Positions 10,011-22,309 of a DNA stretch of 64,000 bases are shown piece by piece. Origin of the DNA: Erinaceus europaeus (Eukaryota > Chordata > Mammalia > Eulipotyphla > Erinaceidae); NCBI RefSeq assembly GCF_950295315.1, contig NC_080171.1, positions 32,232,361 to 32,296,360 of the forward strand, given 5' to 3'. A program made the position numbers and the translations under genes. Every line of letters begins with the position of its first letter. The first letter of the stretch is position 1. The notes under the pieces are model-generated. The model worked only from the letters and a program-made list of their open reading frames with translations. It searched no databases and had not been told where the DNA came from.

Positions 10011-11537
10011 GTTTTTCTGATTGGCTGCAAAGATGATAGATACATATAAATGAGAAAAGGGCAATGTCTAACCACATATAAATCTGGTGGGACAATCACT
10101 GGGGTCTTTAAGAAGGAACACAATGAAACTAGGATTTGTGCGGGTCTTTGAAATGAAGATAGGTTTTGAAGGGTGGAATAAGGGATGATGAGAAGGGGTC
10201 TTGTAGTCAGAGAACTGGCATTGACAAAAGGGGAATGTTTGTGTGAAAGCCCCTCTAATACTACAATTGGATGGTTCACACAGAGCACAGAACTCCACAG
10301 AGCAGAGTGCTGACTGACCTTGACTATGGAAGACAGTACGGCCTGAAAGTTGGACCATCTCACTGCCCCTCCCCACTACTGTACTTCTTGTACTTCCCAA
10401 GGCTATTCTGTTTTTGGTGCTTTGATTGTGATATTTCCTTCACCACACATTTTGCTCTCCCAGTCACCTACTTCCACATGACACAGCTCAGACACCAATT
10501 CATTGTAGTGATCAGCGAATAGTTCAAATGATGATGATGATAGAGCCCTTCCACCATTTTTTTTTTTTTTTGGTCTCAAACCTTTACACCTCTTCTGGCA
10601 AGTCTAATTTCCTTGTCTTCCCTCTGTGACATGTTCTGAAAATGAGTTCCACTGACCAGGAATATCACCTGAGAACTCATTAGAAAAGCAGATACTCCAT
10701 CCCCTGCCCATACCTGAATGGGATACTGGGCACAGGTCCCTGCAGTCTAAGTTTCCACAGACTTCCAGCTGCCTGCTCAATGCTGCCCTGTGAGGAATAC
10801 TAATGACTGGCAAATGGCCATGAGTGCCCTCCCAGAGGAATCCCTCGTCCCTGTGAAATCCCTGTGATCTAATTGCTAATGGACCATTTTAAGAGTTGAG
10901 TGTTAGCGTTTCTTACAAGATGAACAGTTTTAATTTCCTCAGCAGTTTGCTTTTTTTAAAAAAAAAACACATCAGGATGTTTTCCCCATAAGTTTAACAT
11001 TTCACTGACTTTATTATGTTGTATGAACACCCTGACCACTTTTTAAAATGATTATAGCCCAAGCATAGATAATGAATGCTTTCAAGTGCTGTAACAAATT
11101 GGATAATAACAATGATTTAATAGAAGTCAAACTGTCTGACAGTAGGGAGAGAAGCCCTGCTGATTAAATTCATTTTTCTCAAAAAAAAAATCAAGCCCAT
11201 TTAAAGGAAAATGCAATCATACCTAAAATCTTGCTCAATTCAGCATATACATGTACATACATGTTTTCTCATGGGAAGGAATGAGAAAAATTATGAGCAC
11301 CTCACTTTAAAAAAACACTGTGCTCTTTAAGGATTTATAATATATTGTTTATTGTTCAGTGCCATTGTAACTGCTTGGTTATGTGCACAGAGCATATAAG
11401 AATGCTTTTTCCACATAGACATAAATCTATATACATATATTGAATACACAAATCCTAGGGATGTTAGTAGAATTCTCTCATGACTTTATAAAAATCCCGT
11501 CCTCTGAATAAAACTATACTCATTTCAAGTCTATAAC
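10011..11537. other. Repeat-poor intron
   Basis: Apart from the MER5A-like remnant nothing is recognised. 10840-11510 is free of hedgehog-type SINEs and is a reasonable place to look for conserved non-coding sequence. Confidence 0.45.
10640..10790. mobile_element. MER5A-like DNA transposon remnant
   Basis: AATATCACCTGAGAACTCATT, AGAAAAGCAGATACTC and GAATGGGATACTGGGCACAG resemble the MER5A (hAT-Charlie) consensus as I remember it. Non-autonomous and ancient. Confidence 0.5.
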
Positions 11538-12312
11538 TGGGGCAGTGAGCTAGCTCAGGAGGTAGGTGCTTGTATTGCTATGTGCCCGACCCAGATTGGA
11601 GCCCTGGTAACACATAGCAGGGAGGAGGAAGCTTTGGTCTCCTCTTCCTCTTGTGCTGTGCTCTAACACTGACATATCTTCCCAGCCCTAAATTTTATTT
11701 TATTTTATTTACTATTTAAAAGAACTTTTATTGCCTAGGCTTATAACTAGGGCTTGGTGCTGACACTATGAACCCACTGGCCATATTTTTTATTATTTAT
11801 CTTTATCAATATTTTATTTGATAGAATAGAGAGAAGCAAAGAGGGATAGGGGAAATAGGAAATAGGACCTGCATATCTATTTTAAACCTCATGAAGCTTT
11901 TCTTCTGCCAGTGGGAAGCTGCAGCTTGAACTCAGGTCCTCGTGCATAGTAATATGTGTGCTCAACCAGATGGGCCACTTTCCACCACCACCCCCAATTT
12001 TATTTATTTATTTATTATTTAGTTAGTTAGTTAGTTATTTCCCCTTTTGTTGCACTTGTTGTTTTATTGTTGTAGTTATTATTGTTGTCATTGATGTCGT
12101 TGTTGTTGGATAGGACAGAGAGAAATGGAGAGAGGAGGGGAAGACAGAGAGGGAGAGAGAAAGAGAGACACTTACAGATCTGCTTCACTGGCTGTGAAGG
12201 GACTCCCCTGCAAGTGGGGAGTTGGGGGCTTGAACCAGGATCCTTAAGCCAGTCTCTGCGCTTTGCGCCACATGCCCTTAACCCACTGTGCTACCACCCG
12301 ACTCCCCCAATT
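11538..12312. repeat. SINE cluster C (+), B (-), A (-)
   Basis: 11538-11690 plus C (GGGGCAGTGAGCTAGCTCAGG). 11695-11997 minus B with the GGGCTTGGTGCTGACACTAT module. 11998-12312 minus A (GATAGGACAGAGAGAAATGG ... CCACTGTGCTACCACCCGAC). Confidence 0.8.
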
Positions 12313-13245
12313 TTATTTTTTAATGCTCACCATTTAATGTTCAGTATTTAGTAGAAAGTATGCAATTGTTTCTCTAGATCAACAAATTCAATTCTATCTG
12401 TATATAGCAACTGTTTATATATTTATGAGGCTATGACTAGTGCTTATCTGAATACAGAAATAATTTACATATTCTTTTCTATTATTTTTGTCTAGTCTTC
12501 TTGCCTTCATTTATGGCTTGCCTCTTCAGGACAATGTTTTTACATAGAAATAGTCAGGAAGGACATTCTTGCCTTTTCCCCAGTCTTGGGGGTAGGAGGA
12601 TAGTTTGATATTTTACTGATAAGGATGATGCTGGTTATTAGTTTTTAATAGATGATGCAGATCAGAATGATGAAGCTGTCTACTTCTACTTGAGAATTTT
12701 GTTCACAAATTACAATTGCATTTTATCTAATGCTTCTTATGCATCTACTGAAGTGATACATTTATCTCCTTTATTCCATTCATATGATAAGTCATATTTA
12801 TTGAGTATAGCTTTTGCAGTACTAAGCTAATCCTTCATTTGAATATTATATTCAAATGCATGATGGTGAGTTATATTGCCCCATTGGAGTTCTTAGTTTT
12901 TTTTTTCTTATCATTCAGTTCCAGATTTTCGTTTCTATTAGATCTGCTATGTCACCTTTTCAATTTGCCAGATCTACCCTGAGATTTTGGTTTCCTTGGC
13001 ACATTGTGACCATACTTATTTTATAATATATGTCTGATAATTTGTTGTCCTGTAGGTCTCTTTCTACTGTCCCTTATTTCTACTGGATTTTGTGTGTGTT
13101 ACTTTATCTTTTCATAAGCCTTGTTTTGGGCAGTAGGCACCTTAACCCTATCACCGCTACTGTGCTTGGTTGACCAAGTCCCAGCCACGGCTTAGAGAGT
13201 GACAAGTGCAAAATTCCTTATGCAAGTTACTAATTACATTCAATA
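12313..13245. other. Unassigned intron
   Basis: AT-rich, no exon or SINE seen. Some phrases (GAATATTATATTCAAATGC, GATCTACCCTGAGATTTTGG) may be remnants of an old L1. Confidence 0.35.
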
Positions 13246-13506
13246 GGATCACCCCTTCTGTGTCATTCTTTGAGGAAAATGAATTATAAGGGAGGAAAAA
13301 TCTGAACACTTTAAGCAATCCCTTGAGAAGCCAAAGTTACCAGAAGGCCGTTTTGATGTACTAGAAGATTCCAATTTAGAGAAAGAACCACTGACAACAT
13401 TTCCAGATGATGTTAATCCTGTCACCAACAAAAGGGTGGACCCAGAAGCTCATAACCTACCAGATACAGAAACTTGGAATGAAAAGGACATTGTATTAAT
13501 TTTTAG
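13246..13506 (+). pseudogene. SDHAF4: SDHAF4 processed pseudogene, 5'-truncated
   Basis: SDHAF4 is a small mitochondrial chaperone that helps assemble the flavinated SDHA subunit of succinate dehydrogenase. The parental-type motifs SPLLCHSLRK, KPKLPEGRFD, EDSNLEKEPL and FPDDVNPVT occur in order, with C-terminal similarity up to TW-E-K-D-I and a TAG at the normal end. The coding segment is contiguous, as in a cDNA. It is broken: no start codon, a +1 shift near 13300, and many substitutions in the conserved C-terminal block. An L1 is inserted exactly at the stop codon, so any retrotransposed 3' UTR or poly(A) tail may resume after 16321. The family match is from memory. Confidence 0.8.
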
Positions 13507-14859
13507 TCACTTTAAAAAAAAATTTTATTTAAGAAAGGATTAATGAACAAAAACATAAGGTAGGAGGGGTACAACTCCACACAATTCCCACCACCCAATC
13601 TCCATAACCCACCCCCTCCCATGATAGCTTTCCCATTCTCTATCCCTCTGGGAGCATGGACCCAGGGTCGTTAAGGGTTGCAGAAGGTAAAGGTCTGGCT
13701 TCTGTAATTGCTTCCCCATTGAACATGGGCATTGACTGGTCGGTCCATACTCCCAGTCTGCCTCTCTCTTTGCCTAGTAAGCTGTGTCTCTGGGGAAGCT
13801 GAGCTCCAGGACACATTAGTGGGGTCTTCAATCCAGGGAAGGCTGGCCAGCATCCTGGTGGCATCTGGAACCTGGTGATTGAAAAGAGAGTTAACATACG
13901 AAGCCAAACAATTTGTTGAGCAATCATGGATCCCAAGCTTGGAATAGTGGAGAGGAAGTGTTAGGGAGGTACTGACTGCAAATTCTAGTGTACTTCTGCT
14001 TTCAGGTATATATTTTGCAGTAGTTTATGGATACGTGTGAACATAAGCTCTCTCTCACAGAAACTGGTGTATATCTAGGTTATGGGACTTTGTTAGAAAG
14101 TGAACTACCTGAGATGAAATTAGAGTATACTATAAAAGGAAAGATCTCACCTGAGTAATGAAGCTGAAGGGTTGTCATTCCACACGTGAAGTCTCTGGAC
14201 ACAGTCTGAGGTGAAGCATGTTGAGGTGGCAATCATTGTGTTGGTTAGGTTGTGATCGGCGGATGCAATATTATTTGGTTTGGATTGGGAGACGCATAAG
14301 GGAAAGTGGGCCCTATCCAAGGGTTCCAGGACTGGGGGAAGTAGGGGCTCTATAGTGGAGATGTGAGGTTCCTGCTGTCTTAGGGTTCAAAAAGACAATC
14401 GATAGTTAATGTTATCATCACATTATTTGGTAATTGGGTTAACTTTGAAAAGTCCTTTTGTTATGGTTTTCTGTACAGTATCCAGTATCTTGTATATAGC
14501 TGTGCTATTGGATGCTTCTAATCTACTTGGTCTAGGCTTTTGAGAGAGTCCGCATATCAATTACACAGCCTATATATTAAAAAGATTCAGTTTGTGTTTT
14601 GAGAAACTTTGAGACATACAACTGATTTTCCCCCTCTCATATTAATTAACTAGTGATTTATATGTCTACATTTTACTAGGAGTGTACATAAACACCATTC
14701 TCACCACCAAAAGACTGTGACCCATCCCTCCCACCCACTCCCACCCCCCACTAGCCCAGGAAGCTGCATGTCTACCCCTCACTACAGGGTTTTTACTTTG
14801 GTGCCCTACTTACAATTTGATCAGGTCCTGCTTTTAGTTTCCCTTTCAGATCTTCTTAC

Positions 14860-15408
14860 TCAACTTCTGTTGATGAGTGGGATCATCCCATACTCATCTT
14901 TATCTTTCTGACTTAGTTCACTTAACATCATTCCTTCTAGCTCTGTCCAAGATGGGTCAGAGAAGGTGGGTTCATTGTTCTTGATAGCTGCATAGTATTC
15001 CATTGTGTATATATACCACAGCTTTCTCAGCCACTCATCTGGTGTTGGGCACCTGGGTAGCTTCCAGGTTATAGCTATTATGAATTGTGCTGCTATGAAC
15101 ATAGGAGTACACACCTCTTTTTGGTTGGGTGTTATGGAGTCCTTGGGGTATAAGCCCAGGAGAGGAATTACTGGATCATATGGAAGGTCCATGTCTAGCC
15201 TTCTGAGAGTTTTCCAGACTGCTCTCCACAGAGGCTGTACCAATTTACATTCCCACCAGCAATGTAAAAGGGTTCCTCTGTCCCCACAACCTCTCCAGCA
15301 TTTGTTGCTGCTGTCCTTTTTGATGTATGCCATTCTTACAGGGGTGAGGTGGTATCTTAGTGTTGTCTTAATTTGCATTTCTCTGACAATCAGTGACCTA
15401 GAGCAGTT
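14860..15408 (-). pseudogene. L1 ORF2 C-terminus, antisense part of the twin-primed copy
   Basis: Read on the minus strand this is the last ~180 codons of L1 ORF2. Landmarks are [16 protein letters not shown], the cysteine motif region [29 protein letters not shown], and [15 protein letters not shown] near the end, closing with a stop just before the 3' UTR. The zinc-knuckle-like Cys/His pattern (C-x3-C ... H-C-x3-C) is intact. It is a passenger fragment of the twin-primed L1 and is not a host gene. Confidence 0.85.
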
Positions 15409-16320
15409 AGAAACTGATACCAAGAAATGGAAAGATATCCCATGCTCATGGATTGGAAGAATAAATATCATCAAAATGAATATTCTCCCCAGAGCCATAT
15501 ACAAATTCAATGCAATACCCATCAAAGTTCCACCAAGCTTCTTTAAGAGAATAGAACAAACACTACAATCATTTATCTGAAACCTGAAAACACCTAGAAT
15601 TGCCAAAACCATCTTGAGGAAAAGAAACAGAAATGGAGGCATCACACTCCCAGACCTTAAACTATATTATAAAGCCAGCATCATCAAAACAGTATGGTAC
15701 TGGAACAAAAATAGGCACACAAACCAGTGGAACAGAATTGAAAGCCCAGAAGTAAATCCCAACACCTATGGGCATCTAATCTTTGATAAGGGGGCCCAAA
15801 GGATTAAATGGAAAAAGGAGGCTCTCTTCAATAAATGGTGCTGGGAAAACTGGGTTGAAACATGCAGAAGAATGAAATTGAACCACTTTATCTCACCAGA
15901 AACAAAAATCAACTCCAAATGGATCAAAGACCTAGATGTCAGACCAGAAACAGTCAAATACTTAGAGGAAAACATTGGTAAAACACTTTCCCACCTACAC
16001 CTCAAGGACATCTTTGATGAATCAAACCCAATTGCAAGGAAGACTAAAGCAGAAACAAACCAATGGGACTACATCAAATTGAAAAGCTTCTGCACATCCA
16101 AAGAAACTATTAAACAAACAGAGAGACCCCTCACAGAATGGGAGAAGATCTTCACATGCCCGACATCAGGCAAGAAACTAATCACCAAAATATATAAAGA
16201 GCTCAGCAAACTTAGCACCAAAAAAGCATATGACCCCATCCAAAAATGGGCAGAGGATATGAACAAAACATTCACCTCAGAGGAGATCCAAAAGGCTAAC
16301 AAACATATGAAAAACTGCTC
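15409..16320 (+). pseudogene. L1 ORF2 segment, inverted part of the twin-primed copy
   Basis: About 300 codons of L1 ORF2 downstream of the reverse transcriptase, in sense orientation. Landmarks are [51 protein letters not shown] and [15 protein letters not shown] near 15579 replaces the Trp expected in the IWN-type motif. The segment joins end to end with the antisense ORF2 part on its left. Confidence 0.85.
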
Positions 16321-16454
16321 TAGTCACATTTTTTTAAACCTCAGCATCTTTTTAAGAATATGTACCTTTCTATTAACTCATTTTTTTAATGTTCTTTCTT
16401 TTTATCCTGTAAGTCAAATGATTTTCTTAATATATTTAAAATGTAAGTTTTGGT

Positions 16455-16925
16455 AGCTTGGAAGATAGCACAGTAGCCAGACTTAGAATGAAAAGGGTGA
16501 GGTCTTTGGTTCAGCCCCTGGCATTACATATGCTAGAGTGATATACTCAGACTCTCCCTCTTTCTCTCTTTTTCTTGTTAAAAAATAGGAAATAAGCCCT
16601 GTTTTCTATTTATTGTGTGTGGAAAATTGGTTTTGAAAAGTTATTTATGGAGAAAACTCAAGGCCTAAGATGGTTTTCCATTTCTCTAGCAGGTGATTTT
16701 ATGTGATTCTGCTCTCCCTTTGGAGAATTATTAATTTCAGTAGCCACCTTATCTAATTTTAGTGTTAAAGATTTTCCTAGCTCAGGGGTAGATAGCATAA
16801 TGGTTATGCAAACAGACTCTCATGCCTGAGGCTCCAAAGTTTCAGGTTTAATCCCCTGCACCACCATAAACCAGAGCTGATCAGTGCTCTGGTAAAAACA
16901 AACAAACAAACAAACAAAAACCTAG
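16455..16925 (+). repeat. Two plus-strand SINE C copies
   Basis: 16455-16588 (GGAAGATAGCACAGTAGCC ... CTAGAGTGATATACTC) and 16786-16925 (GTAGATAGCATAATGGTTATG ... GATCAGTGCTCTGGT, (AAAC)n tail). Confidence 0.8.
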
Positions 16926-17244
16926 AGATTTTCCTAGCTACTTAGAAGCATCTGAGTTTCAAGTTTCGGAACTTGTTTGCTTTCAAATCACCTTTACTCC
17001 CAGAGTTCAGCTTAAATCTATGGCCTTAGGTTCTGATCTTTGCAGTCTCTGAAGTCTTTAAATTTTACTATCTGCAAGAATCAGAGAACATCACTGGCCT
17101 CTCAGCTGTTTCTGCTGGGTTGTTCTATACTCTGGGGGAAAGGAAGTTTCAAATGCTAGACTCACCACACTGCATTTAAGCCTTCCCAGAGTTTTAGTCA
17201 GATAGTTCCTTACCATTTACTTAGCTTTCTAGCATTTTCATGAT

Positions 17245-17455
17245 GACTTTTAAACATGATTTATTTATATAGTCATTCATTTATTTATTATGAGAGAAAA
17301 TTAAAGCAAGGACTAGAGTATTTATTTACTTATATTTACTTATACCAGAGCACTGTTTAGTTCTGGTATAAGGTGGTGCTAGGGATTGAACCTGTGGCCT
17401 CTGGGATCCGTGCCTGCAAGTTAATTCTGTAGCTGACTGAACTGTTGGGTTATTG
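17245..17455 (-). repeat. SINE family C
   Basis: TTTATTATGAGAGAAAATTA, CAGAGCACTGTTTAGTTCTGG, GATTGAACCTGTGGCCTC. Confidence 0.75.
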
Positions 17456-17727
17456 GGAAAGTCATTATTTTTTTTCTATGTAAAAAAGCATCACAGCTTT
17501 TTAACAGCCCAAAATCTCATTGATCCCTCAAAATGACTTATATAAGCAAACAAAACACCTTACTTGTTTAATTCCTTCACCTTCAGACACTGAGTTCCTA
17601 CCCTTCTCTTCAGCCTCACCCACCTTCCTCCTTTAGAGCCTTTGGATCTGCTGTTATTGACCAGATCTAATTAAGCTTTACTGATTTTTACCTTCCTTTG
17701 TTTCTTAAGTTCTACCTGTAAGACTAA

Positions 17728-17795
17728 TAGTTGTCTTTTTTTTTTTTTTCTGACTTATTTCACTTAACATGATTCCTTCTTGTTCACCCAGATGA
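17728..17795 (-). mobile_element. Small L1 ORF2-end remnant
   Basis: CTGACTTATTTCACTTAACATG and ATTCCTTCT are the complement of the MLSE-type end of ORF2; the remainder is missing. Confidence 0.5.
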
Positions 17796-18002
17796 TGGAA
17801 AAAGAGAAAAAAACCATCACAGGGTGTGGTGTGCTCTCTTCTATCAGAGAGAGATGTGAAATTATACACCCTGTAATTCATTTAATGTTTTTTCCTCACA
17901 TTTGGATGCTACAAACCTAATATAAAATATATAATAAGCATCTTTTTTTTTTTAGTAATGATTTAATAATGATTAACAAGATTTTAAGATAACAGGGGTA
18001 AT

Positions 18003-18232
18003 GGGGCCAGGTGGTGGCACACCTGGTTGAGTGCACATGTTATAATGTGCAAGGACCTGGGTTCGAACCCTGGTCCCTACCTGCAGGAAGAAAGCTTCAC
18101 AACTGGTGAAGCAGTGCTGCAGGTGTCTCTCTCTGTCTCTCCACCTCTCTATCTTTCCCTTCCCTTTCAATTTCTGGCTGTCTCTCCTATCCAATAAGCA
18201 AATAAAGATAATAAAAATTTAAAAAATAAACA
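18003..18232 (+). repeat. SINE family B, full length
   Basis: Best B copy: GGGGCCAGGTGGTGGCACAC head, A box TGGCACACCTGGTTGAGTG, B box GGGTTCGAACCCTGG, GGTGAAGCAGTGCTGCAGG body, A-rich AATAAAGATAAT tail. Confidence 0.92.
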
Positions 18233-19084
18233 GTTCCCACTACCTGCATCTTTTTTTTCATTAAAAATTGTCCACGTAAGACAACAGAAATCCTGTAAAT
18301 CAACATTTACCCAATAAAGTGATTTATTTAGAATAAAAGGAAGAAGAGGGGAAAATGATGAAAATAAATTTTACTTAGCTTTCTCAGTTAGTCCCAGAGG
18401 GAAAATCAATCTGAATTACCCAAAACAAACACCCTACTGTTTCCTCCTTGGTACCTCTGTACATGACCCTGAGATGAATCAGTTGTTGATTCCACATGAT
18501 TTCCCCAGATCATGTACATGCTTCAGAGAAAGGATTTACTTTCCTGACACAATTCTATGGTTTACTGTTATATTTGCTTCAACTTGTCTCTCACTTGTGG
18601 GTGTTAAAGAAAATTTAGGGCTGAGTCTGATACCTGTTCATCCTGTTCTCCATACTCTATCAGGTGCTTACCAAGCTTCTTGAATCTTCTTTGACAATCT
18701 CTCACTACATTTGCGAGGCGGACTACAAGTGCTAACCCCTCTTAGTTGTTACCCACAGTGCATCAACAATTCTAAAGAATTTCTCTCAACTTCAACTTCT
18801 AGCCTCTTCAACTGCAGCCTTGTTATCTCTCAAAATGGATGAGTAGCTAAAGGTTGCAAAACTGGTTTTTAGAAGCCCTCTTTGTAAACACTTAGGATCC
18901 AGTAATTGGCACAATAATGGGTGAATGAGGATAAAATATTTCAACATCCCAATATATGGCTGACAACTGTTTTCTCAGTTTCTTACTTACCTCTTCATTT
19001 CCTGTGGGAGTGTTTTGATGCGTCCATGTTAAATTTTAATATAATGAAATATATGAGTGGTTTCGGATCCTATGCTCATTTTAA

Positions 19085-19262
19085 AAAATGAGCTGGGAAG
19101 ATAGCATAATGGCTATGTAAAAGCCTTTCAAACCTGAGGTTCCATGGTCCCAAGTTCAATCCCCAGAACTACCATAAGCCAGAACTGAGCAGTGTTCTGG
19201 TCTCTCTCTGTCTCTATCTGTCTCTCTCTCTTTTGCTCTCAAAATAAAATAATTAAAAGAGT
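19085..19262 (+). repeat. SINE family C
   Basis: GAGCTGGGAAGATAGCATAATGG, GTTCAATCCCCAGAACTACC, GAGCAGTGTTCTGGTCTCTC, AAAATAAAATAATTAAAA tail. Confidence 0.85.
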
Positions 19263-19940
19263 CTAAAAGTATTTATGCTTCATCAACATTATCTACCTGT
19301 ATTTTCTTATATGTTTATGAATTTCTTTCTATCTTTAATGCGTCTGTCATTTGGCAAGTTAGAAAATATAAATTTTTCTTCTGAATGTTAAGTCACCCAA
19401 ATACTTACCATGTTTTTGTTCCGCTCTAGATTTTTATATTATTTGCATTGGTCTGTTTGATTAACTGACATGAAATTGTGAATGTGTTTATCTTAAGTAT
19501 TTATGCTAATCCTGATGATGTAACTCTTGGTCAAGCAGTTGCTTTGGAAATGAATTAAAATTAGCCACAGAGAAATCTGGGGTTTCCTTTGTTTTACAGT
19601 TTAACTTTTGCCTGTCTAGTGGCAGTGACGGTGGATTGGTGAGAAACCCTCAAATTTGGTCAGAGAATACAAAGGCATTGAAGTCTGTAAACAGAACATG
19701 TTTGAAAAGATGCCAACTTTGGTTGATTGATCTGGATCTCACCTGCTGTTAGTTGGAGATTCTGGTTCCTGTGACATTCTCAGGGTGAAGCTTGAATTAA
19801 GAGCTGACTGTGTTAACAAGGCTGAATGACTAGAAGCAGCAAGTGCTGTGTTTGAGTAACAGAGCCTCACTGTTCTAGACATCAGGCATATTGTTCTTCA
19901 CAGTGAGGAGGAATCTTGGGCTGGGATCCTACAAAGGAGC

Positions 19941-19942
<2 letters not shown>

Positions 19943-19993
<51 letters not shown>

Positions 19994-20200
19994 TCACTTT
20001 TTAAAGTTCATTTAATTTAATTTGGATAGAGACAAAAAAGAAACTGAGAGGGAAGGGGGACATAGAAAAGGAGAAAGACACCTGCAGCATTCCTTGCCCA
20101 CTTGTGAAGCTTTCCTTTGCAGATGGGGACTGGAAGCTTGAGCCCAGGTCCTTTTGCATTGTAACAAGTGCACTCAGCCAGGTGCACCAAAGCCTGGCCC
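19943..20200. repeat. (TG)n run and SINE B (-)
   Basis: 19943-19990 is a pure TG run of about 24 units. 20000-20200 is a minus-strand B SINE ending CACCAAAGCCTGGCCCC. Confidence 0.85.
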
Positions 20201-20454
20201 CTCAAAAGCTTTTTTGCATAACTATTAGACTATCTTCCCAGTCCCTTATAAATTCTATTAAGTGTGATACATAGAAATACATATTATATCATGACTTTGT
20301 GTTAAAAACAGCCTGGAACAGCTTTTGCTTTGCAGGAGCTAAACAAACCCTTCATCTGTCACACGCTCTGGTGAGCTAGGGTAGGCAGGGCAGAGGAGAA
20401 ACAGCAGGGTTTGTATGTATGTCTCACCCTTATGCAAAAAACCCAGCCTAGGAA

Positions 20455-20470
20455 CAACAACAACAACAAC

Positions 20471-20513
<43 letters not shown>
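20455..20513. repeat. (AAC)n-(CA)n microsatellite
   Basis: Six AAC units followed by about 20 CA units. Confidence 0.92.
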
Positions 20514-20515
<2 letters not shown>

Positions 20516-21244
20516 CACTATCACAATCCTGACACTGTCCTACTGCTAACACAGCCACAGAGCTGCATGTTATTTTATACCCTGCCTCCCAAGCTTCTGC
20601 GTCAATGGGCCTGTCCTCACCTACTTCCTGGACTTGTCTGTCTGGTTGGATGTTTAGAGAAGGCTTCATTTGTGATACGCTTTTCTTGTGACCCTCAGTC
20701 AGTATTTGCAAAATGTCAGATGTTTCACTTTAGGCAGATTACTCTTCCAAAAGCTTTACTTTGACTTCATAATTGGATTAAAAAAAAAAAAGTCAAACCA
20801 GCATATGTCAGTCTCCCTGTATTTGAGGCACTAGTTGTATTTCATTTGGAAGGGGTTGGGAAAAGAGAGATGTGTTGTTTTAAATGTAGCTACATATGAA
20901 AGCAAAACACCTGTGCTTTATTGCCTGTGCACTCAAGTCCCTGGCGGAGTCCCTAACTTATGGATATGTGTATACATGTACCCAGTCCCCTAGGCCCTAG
21001 CCTATATTTAGTGTTGCAGGATCAGAAGTCAGAACCAACTGATGGAATCTAAATAAGGAGAAAAAATTTATTAGTGTTAAAGGGGCCACAGAAAGAGCTC
21101 ATGCTCTTAAAGAATTTTGCACCCCAAACAAAGGGATGGTACAAGCTTATATGGGGGGGCAGGCTGAGAGCAGAAAGCATCATTACAGAAGGGGAGGCTG
21201 CAAGGTTAAGGGGGTGGAACTTGGACCCTTGCTCAGGGCCTGTT

Positions 21245-21600
21245 GCCTTAGTTACTATTATTATTTTTTTTTTTCCTCTGGAGTTAGTTATTGCTGGAGC
21301 TCCATGCCTGCACTACGAATCCACTGCTCCTGGAGTCCATTTTTTTCCCTTTTGTTGACTTGTTGTTTATCGTTGTTGTTATTATTATTGTTGTTGTTAT
21401 TCCTGTAACTGTTGTTGGATAGGACAGTGAGAAATGGAGAGAGGAGGGGAAGACAGAGAGGAGGAGAGAAAGAAAGACACCTGCAGACCTACTTTACTGC
21501 CTGTGAAGCAACTCCCCTGAAGGTGGGGAGCAGGGGCTTGACTGGATCCTTACGGAGGTCCTTGTGCTTTGTGCCATGTGCACTTAAGCTACCACGGGGC
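21245..21600 (-). repeat. SINE family A with 3' module
   Basis: CCTCTGGAGTTAGTTATTGC and CCATGCCTGCACTACGAATC module, GGATAGGACAGTGAGAAATGG, CTGGATCCTTACGGAGGTCC; the promoter end is partly deleted. Confidence 0.85.
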
Positions 21601-21969
21601 CATACTGTTATCTTGTTTCTGCATAGCTGGGCCTGGAGAACTTTAGAAGTGTCAGTATAAGATATACCACTAGGGGAGGGGTACCTTTCTCAAGGTCTAC
21701 TGTTATCTGGGGCTTCTGTCCTTCTTACAGTTTGGTTAGTTAACTCTTTCTTTGTCTGGACATTCTTTTTTCCACTTCACTAGGATCTGTAATTTTGCTA
21801 GAGAAAGGACCACCTGAAGTGGAACTAGATAGTCCCATGTGCTAGGAAAGGTGTCACTAGATTATTGGGGTTGGAAGGTTGACAATTCCAGCAAAAAGGC
21901 AGTGGTGGCATAAAGTGGCATGGTGGCACTGATTGCATTAATTGCACTTTTATATTTCATAAGAAATTA

Positions 21970-22110
21970 GGGGGTGGGCTGGAGAGATGGCATAATGGTT
22001 ATGTAGATGACTTCTTTGCCTGAGGCTCTGGGTTCAATTCTCAGCACCACCATAAGCCAGAGCTGAGCAGTGCTCTGAAAAAAAGAGAAAAACAAAAAGT
22101 CATAGGAGTG
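21970..22110 (+). repeat. SINE family C
   Basis: GGGCTGGAGAGATGGCATAATGG, GGTTCAATTCTCAGCACC, GAGCTGAGCAGTGCTCTG. Confidence 0.83.
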
Positions 22111-22309
22111 CTTTGTCTTGTCTCTGCCTCTTGTTTTTCTCATGGAACCCACAGTGGTAGTGGGTAGGATGTTGATTCAGTTTTATCTAATAGTCTCACA
22201 CTATCTAGGTGTCCTTGAGGCAAATCACTTATCTTTTCTGGACCTTATTTTTAAATTTCAATTTTGTATTCTCTCTCTTTTTTCCATCTTTCTTTCTTTC
22301 TTCTTCTTT

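Larger units (their letters stand above)
13511..16320 (-). mobile_element. L1 insertion with 5' inversion (twin priming)
   Basis: The T-rich start is followed by an antisense L1 3' UTR (13511-14859) and the antisense ORF2 C-terminus (14860 to about 15408). The preceding ORF2 segment then lies in sense orientation (about 15409-16320). The sense part ends at KHMKNCS and the antisense part begins at [10 protein letters not shown], which are adjacent in intact ORF2, so the 5' part was inverted at insertion. TAGTCAC occurs at 13504-13510 and 16321-16327 and is the likely target-site duplication. It also resembles the L1 sequence at the inversion point (CTCTAGGTCAC). The copy is dead: one TGA replaces a Trp codon near 15579, and the ORF is split by the inversion. 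Confidence 0.88.
16926..19942. other. Intron between listed SINEs
   Basis: 16926-17244, 17456-18002, 18233-19084 and 19263-19942 show no gene or RNA. Open frames there are short and lack coding character. Confidence 0.45.
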
